Below are positions 58,740-64,000 of a stretch of DNA of 64,000 nt, one piece after another. The stretch's first letter is position 1. Each line of letters opens with the position of its first letter. The position numbers and the translations under genes were made by a program. The notes below the pieces were generated by a model. It had not been told where the DNA came from, ran no database searches, and saw only the letters and a program-made list of their open reading frames with translations. Source of the stretch: Boswellia sacra (taxonomy: Eukaryota; Streptophyta; Magnoliopsida; Sapindales; Burseraceae). Where the stretch lies: the NCBI GenBank assembly GCA_013180625.2, contig SNVD02015993.1, positions 60,409 through 124,408 of the forward strand, in the 5' to 3' direction.

Positions 58740-61220
58740 TAAATTCTTATAAAGAATAAATAAACAATGCTTGCACCTTATACTTACTATGAATCTTTTA
58801 ACAAATGGGTGTTGCTGTTTTCATTATTAAATGTTGTAGAATCTTCACACATTTTGATTTCTTAACATAAAGCAAGATTATCAAAAGTGGTTTTCCACTT
58901 ATTTATTTTCTTTTATTAGAAAATCACGTGACATTCCTCATGTCATCATGTGGATTATCAATTTCTTCTTCATATCACACAGTCTTTCCTCTAATTGGTA
59001 GAATTTTAATCAATGCTCGTTAAGTGCATCTTACATTGGAATATAGAAAGGATAAGAGAGAATCATATAGGTAAAAGAGAGGATAATTAATGGGCAGTCG
59101 AAATTGGAAGGTCAAGGATAACAAAGCAGTGCATTGAACACTAATAGGAAGTAGACATGGCCATAATTTAACTTCTAAAAGAAAATAATAGTAAATTTAA
59201 TTAATATGCGAAGACAAAAAGGACAGAGAAAAAAGTAAAAAGAAAAAAAAATCAAAGGGTACAACATAAAAGGCCAAAAAAAGCGTGGGGAATGACTCAG
59301 AAAATTAAAATTGGAAACAATACAAGCCGAACAGACCTTATCTTTAGATGAGGCGGACAGAAGACACGTGGCTTATCGGGGGAGCGGGTAGGATGATGGA
59401 TGAGGTGGCCATGAAAATTAAAGCGTCCTGGGCAGAAGTGAGAGAAGAACTTGACAGAGGTGAAACTGATGAAGGGTTAGCATCAAACCAAACGCGGCCT
59501 TAAAAGAAGAGCTGAACGGGATGCCTCTCTAGTTCCGTTTGTTGAGGCTTCCTGTCACGGGGAATCCGCAGCCACTGTTAGGTGTTGTCACTTTTTTTTT
59601 TCTTAAAAAAAAATTATTTTTCAATTTTTTCTTTTTGACCTCCAAATCTATAACAACCATATAAATTTGGTTTTTCTATTTATTTTACAACGTTTGTTGA
59701 AATAGACAATTATATTTTTCGAATGAAAAAGAGCATTCATCGTGCTCTTAACATGGGTATTTAACATATAAATATTTTCAAAAATATTTACTTAAAAAAA
59801 TAAATAATTTCAAATACTTTCTAGTTTCTACAGAGGAAAAAAAAAAAAAAAGAAGAAGTACTTGTCTTTCAAAATACTTTTAGGTAAGAAAGATAGTTGA
59901 AATGATTTGAAAAATGGCTTGGCTAAATGTTATTTAAAAAATATATATATTTAAGTACTTTTTAAGAAACTCTTTTTTACTAAAAAATGTTTCCAATAAT
60001 TGGTAACAGCCTTCTTTTTAATTATTATTTCAGGAAAACTTAGAAAAGGAAAAAGTAGTAACATGTGAAATTGTGGCGTGGCCAATCTAGGAACTTGAAA
60101 GTGGAAACTAAGACTAACCCACAACGTAAGTGGTTGGTGCCATGGCAACACTTGGCTTTGAAAATAAGAGAATATTGTTACTATTCCACTTTGGCCTTTT
60201 AAAGTCTCATATTTGGCAAAAAATTAATGCAACCAGCTTCATTGAATTGCTCTTTTCTTCATATGGGATTTCGGCCATGAATATAAAATTGTCAAGCATT
60301 AGCCCCTGGAAATTTGGTGGATCCACCACCTAAGTAGACCATCCAAATTAATTATCTCAAAGGAAGTATAATAAATAAGACATTAAAAGAACTCCCTTCA
60401 AAGGAAAATCAATGTAGTGCCTAAATATGAATGTTTCTAACTAATTAAAGCCTCAAATTAATATCTCTAGCCAAACCCCACCAGAAAAAAAGTTTTATCA
60501 TCGAGAAGTTCTTTCATTCAAGAAGAGAACATTCAAAAAATTTCTTCTAATAAGAAGAGGAAATTTATGGTACATCCATAAATACGGTCGTAGGATGTGT
60601 TCTTTTATGAATCCAGTATTTTTGTTTTTGATTGAATTTATGAATACATGGTTGATTTTGAATTATTTAGAATTTTGAAAAGAATATGTGGTTGAGATTG
60701 TATGTAAATTGCATTGAAAAATGTATAATATAAAAAACAGGATTTGGATCTATAAAAGAAAATAAGATATACTAACTTAAATTGACAAAGTGGATTGTAT
60801 TTTCTTAATCTGTTTTAAGTTGATTTATTATCCTAAACGTTTTCCTAAACAAAACTTGCGTTGTGTTACGGACATGGTTAAAAACACTTTGTAAAAAGAC
60901 GAAAAAAAGTTGATAAGAGGACAGTGAAACAAGTGAAGGTAAACAGTAAACAGTAAAACTGGAAACAGAGTTTAACATTGTTGGAGTTGAGTTACTTTTA
61001 GTTGAGTTGGAGAGTGAGTAGATTTAGATGCGTGGAGTCAGTTAACTTCATGTGTGAGCTGGATCCACACTTCCAGGACTGCCCCACTTTATAATTTTTT
61101 ATTCTCAATTTATTTTTACTTTTAATAAATTTATTTATTGTTATTATTATTAGCCTAATAATAAATAAAGAAATTCAGCTTCAAGCTCAGACAACCCATG
61201 TCTTCTTCGGATTCAATCTC
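58740..61220. other. Intergenic DNA upstream of the response regulator
   Basis: AT-rich. Contains a G-box CACGTG near 59365 within a moderately GC-rich stretch (59330-59600). No gene or element ends recognised. Confidence 0.45.
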
Positions 61221-61474
61221 TCGAAATTATTTATATTTATTATACAATTTTCTCCCCTAATAATTATATTACACCAAAATCTCTCATCTCTCTCTCAAAT
61301 TCTTTGCGTATCTCAACTGGGTTCTCTGAATTTCGACCTGGGTATCACAATCACTCTCTTTTTCATGTCAAGAAGTCGGAACTTCAAGCATGTAATTTTG
61401 TAGCTTGCTTTTTTACATATCAAGCTGCTCTTTTTCTAGCTTTTCTCTATCAAAGACTCTATCTTTTTGAGCTA
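61221..61474 (+). promoter_or_regulatory. Presumed core promoter and leader of the response regulator, with two uORFs
   Basis: TATA-like 'tatttatatttattata' (about 61227-61243) is followed by a CT-rich stretch (61279-61298) typical of a plant transcript start. The leader before the ATG at 61475 contains a 12-residue uORF (61365-61403) and, overlapping it in another frame, a minimal start-stop ATGTAA (61390-61395). Initiation site inferred only. Confidence 0.4.
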
Positions 61475-64000
61475 ATGAATCACAGTAACGACAAAGGATC
61501 CATGTCAACTGCAAGTTCCAGCGTTGTTTCCGATCAGTTTCCGGCAGGTCTGAGAGTTCTAGTTGTGGATGATGATCCTACTTGTCTCAGGATCTTGGAG
61601 AAGATGCTGAGGACTTGCCTTTATGAAGGTACTAATTCAGTTTTGTTGAATTTTTAGTGGTATTTCTTCCATGGCTTATGTGGGTTTAGCTTTGTCTGTT
61701 TCTTGGACAAAGTTTTTGTTTTCTTTCTTTTTGAGTGTTATAGCTTATATGTGACTTTTGGATGGTCATATCTTGTGTTTCTGTTTCTGGGTTTGTCTAA
61801 GAAAAGAGAATAAATTGAATCTTGTCAAATCGGTAATACTTTTATGGTCGTCTGAAAAGCTTTGGTTTATGCACTTATGCTAAAATTATTGATTTGGTTT
61901 CACATACCATATTTTGAGCTTTTTTATTTTAAATTTTTTTTTTTTAATTTACTAGTTCTTTTTTGATTTGGAGATCAGTTGGTGTTCTGATTTGTGCATA
62001 TGTGGAAATAGAGATTTCTTCGAGTTATGAGGGGTTATAAACTTATAGTTGCCTAATTTGAGTAATAATTGATTGAGTCTATGTGGGTTTTTCAGTGACG
62101 AAATGCAATCGAGCCGAGGCGGCTTTGACTCTGCTCCGGGGGAACAAAAATGGCTATGATATTGTTATCAGTGACGTCCACATGCCAGACATGGACGGAT
62201 TCAAACTCCTTGAGCAGGTTGGGCTGGAGATGGACCTGCCTGTTATCAGTAAGCGCCTTATCTATCTAACTTTACACGGATTTAGCATCCATGAATCGAA
62301 TTAATTGAAGTGAACTAACTTTGAGCATGGTATGTGACTTGTAGTGATGTCGGCGGATGATAGCAAAAATGTTGTCATGAAGGGCGTAACTCATGGCGCT
62401 TGTGATTATTTAATCAAGCCTGTTCGGATCGAGGCTCTGAAGAACATATGGCAGCATGTGGTTAGGAAAAGGAAGAATGAGTGGAAGGATTTTGACCAAT
62501 CAGGAAGTGTGGAAGAGGGAGATCGGCAACCAAAGCCATCTGAAGAGCCGGATTACTCTTCCTCAGCAAATGAAGGAAACTGGAGAAACTCAAAGAGGAG
62601 GAAAGAGGAAGAAGAAGAAGCAGAGGAGAGGGATGATACATCCACATTAAAGAAGCCACGTGTGGTTTGGTCAGTTGAGCTCCATCAACAGTTTGTGGCA
62701 GCTGTTAATCAGCTAGGCATTGACAGTAAGGATCTTTTGACCATATTTTATACTGAAATACTTGTTAGCGTCCAGAGCCTAGAACTTATCAATTCTGCCA
62801 ATACTAGCAATTTGAAACTAGTTGAGACTGTGTCTTTGTCTCATAAAAACGGCCTTCTAATGGGGCTTGGGCAAAAATATCAATTTTCGTTGTTATAGCT
62901 CCTCTGATTTTGTTCATTGGTAAAAAAAAAGAAAAATTCTTTGTTCTGACTTAGATAATGTTCCATATGCTGCTTAAATAGATTTATGTCTGGACTTGAA
63001 GATTTTTTCCTTGTTTCATTCCTTATTGAGATATGTTTACGTACTTCACCAACATAGGGAAATTTGTCCAATTTCTCTCAATATATGACTTATCCGTTAC
63101 CATTTTCTGCTGTAATATTTCCCTCATCTTACACTTTTGCATTTGATCTTGATGTATGTTATAGAAGCGGTTCCTAAGAAAATTTTGGAGTTGATGAATG
63201 TCCCTGGGCTTACCAGAGAGAATGTTGCGAGCCACCTTCAGGTATTGTAGGACATAAGTATACAGGACTTCTTGTTTCTCTAGTCTATGTTATATACTGG
63301 TTAAGTCTCTAAGGTTTCCTTTGGATTTTGGTAATACTAACAATGCAACTTTGTGGCACAGAAATATCGCTTGTATCTTAGAAGACTAAGTGGGGTGTCA
63401 CAGCACCAGAGTAACTCATTTATGAGTCCCCAAGAAGCACCTTATGGAGCTCTCTCTTCAATTAATGGACTTGACCTGCAAACTTTTGCTGCAACTGGTC
63501 AACTTCCAGCGCAAAGTCTTGCTACACTTCAAGCAGCAGGACTTGGCCGGACAGCTGCAAAGGCTGGCATACCAGTGCCCCTTGTTGATCAGAGGAACCT
63601 TTTTAGCTTTGATAACCCAAAGTTGAGATATGGGGAGGGCCAACCACAGCATATTAGCAGTGCTGGTAAGCAAATGAACTTACTTCATGGAATTCCAACT
63701 ACTATGGAGGCAAAGCAACTTGTCAATTTGCACCATTCTGCACAATCCCTTGGGGGCATGAACATGCAAGTTGGTGCTCACGGAGGCCAGAGTGGCCAGA
63801 GTAGCTCCTTAATTATGCAGATGGGTCAAACACAATCAAAAGGACAGATACTAAATGAAACAACGGGAGGTCAAGTTCCCAGGCTTCCAACATCAATACC
63901 GCAACCTATATTATCAAATGGGATTTCTGGTGGAGTCTTAACAAGAAATGGGATTGGTGAAAATGGGAGAGGTACAGGGGGATACAATCCAGTGTCTCAA
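61475..64000 (+). CDS. ARR2-like: Type-B cytokinin response regulator, ARR1/ARR2-like (partial, runs off right edge)
   Basis: Nuclear transcription factor acting at the end of the cytokinin His-to-Asp phosphorelay. Exons with matching phases and GT/AG sites: 61475-61628, 62096-62248, 62345-62725, 63165-63241, 63362 to the window end; 468 residues visible of roughly 660-690 usual. Receiver domain, residues about 27-143: [16 protein letters not shown] with the acidic triad D32-D34, phospho-acceptor D78 in VISDVHMPD, and Lys127 in LIKPVR. Then a basic [10 protein letters not shown] and an acidic linker. GARP Myb-like DNA-binding domain, about 206-266: [20 protein letters not shown], then [28 protein letters not shown]. 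The visible C-terminal part is Gln-, Gly- and Ser-rich, as expected of the activation region. The start codon is the first in-frame ATG; MSTASSS follows as in close homologues. No frame damage: an active host gene. Confidence 0.96.

Noticed and set aside
61304..61474. N-terminal extension of the response regulator frame
   Set aside because: The frame is open but has no ATG before 61475; homologous proteins start at this Met.
1..64000. CRISPR arrays, bacterial operons, organelle DNA
   Set aside because: No spaced direct repeats of CRISPR type; gene structure with introns, LTR elements and a plant nuclear tRNA indicate nuclear plant DNA.

Overview
This window is nuclear DNA of a flowering plant, most likely a eudicot. 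The signs are a type-B cytokinin response regulator, a plant tRNA-Thr, plant lineages of Copia and Athila (Gypsy) retrotransposons, CACTA and Mutator-like DNA transposons, and captured fragments of plant gene families. I cannot name the species. Most of the 64 kb is AT-rich repeat-derived DNA. The only clearly intact host genes are the tRNA (51.5 kb) and the response regulator, which runs off the right edge.

Layout. 1-1.2 kb: decayed leucine-rich-repeat receptor kinase, minus strand, PEPR-like. 2.25-3.7 kb: non-autonomous Mutator-type element with a 10-bp target duplication. 4.1-4.7 kb: tandem duplication of about 296 bp. 4.67-18.96 kb: an old Copia element (CACAT target duplication) into which a second, minus-strand Copia (6.04-12.9 kb) inserted; that one's 3' LTR is itself split by a solo Athila-family LTR (6217-7675, target duplication ACTAT). 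A probable hAT remnant also lies inside the old Copia. 19-26.8 kb: AT-rich DNA with microsatellites, CACTA-like termini and a roughly 110-bp tandem repeat.

26.79-38.01 kb: an Athila-lineage Gypsy element with two 1367-bp LTRs, a tRNA-Asp-type primer site, and decayed gag and pol. Between integrase and the 3' LTR, where Athila elements usually carry an env-like ORF, it has two extra ORFs: an unrecognised 182-residue Cys-cluster protein, and an intronless near-full-length LONELY GUY (LOG) cytokinin-activating enzyme broken by one frameshift. This is the most notable content of the window.

38-46 kb: a decayed MULE/FAR1-type transposase with an OTU-protease-like tail. One of its introns holds a 5.2-kb CACTA element (40616-45815) carrying fragments of at least five unrelated host genes: a RING1-like E3, U11/U12-65K, an FMN-hydrolase-type HAD enzyme, BTAF1/MOT1 and a TRB telomere-binding factor. 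46.87-50.38 kb: a second CACTA element with an ATT target duplication, carrying three exons of a GRIK-type kinase plus unidentified exons.

51.5-64 kb: tRNA-Thr(AGT), a hairpin-forming element built of 21-bp repeats, about 6 kb of gene-poor DNA, then the response regulator with two small upstream ORFs in its presumed leader. A cytokinin-activating LOG copy on a retrotransposon about 26 kb from a cytokinin-signalling regulator is a coincidence worth noting; nothing in the sequence links them.
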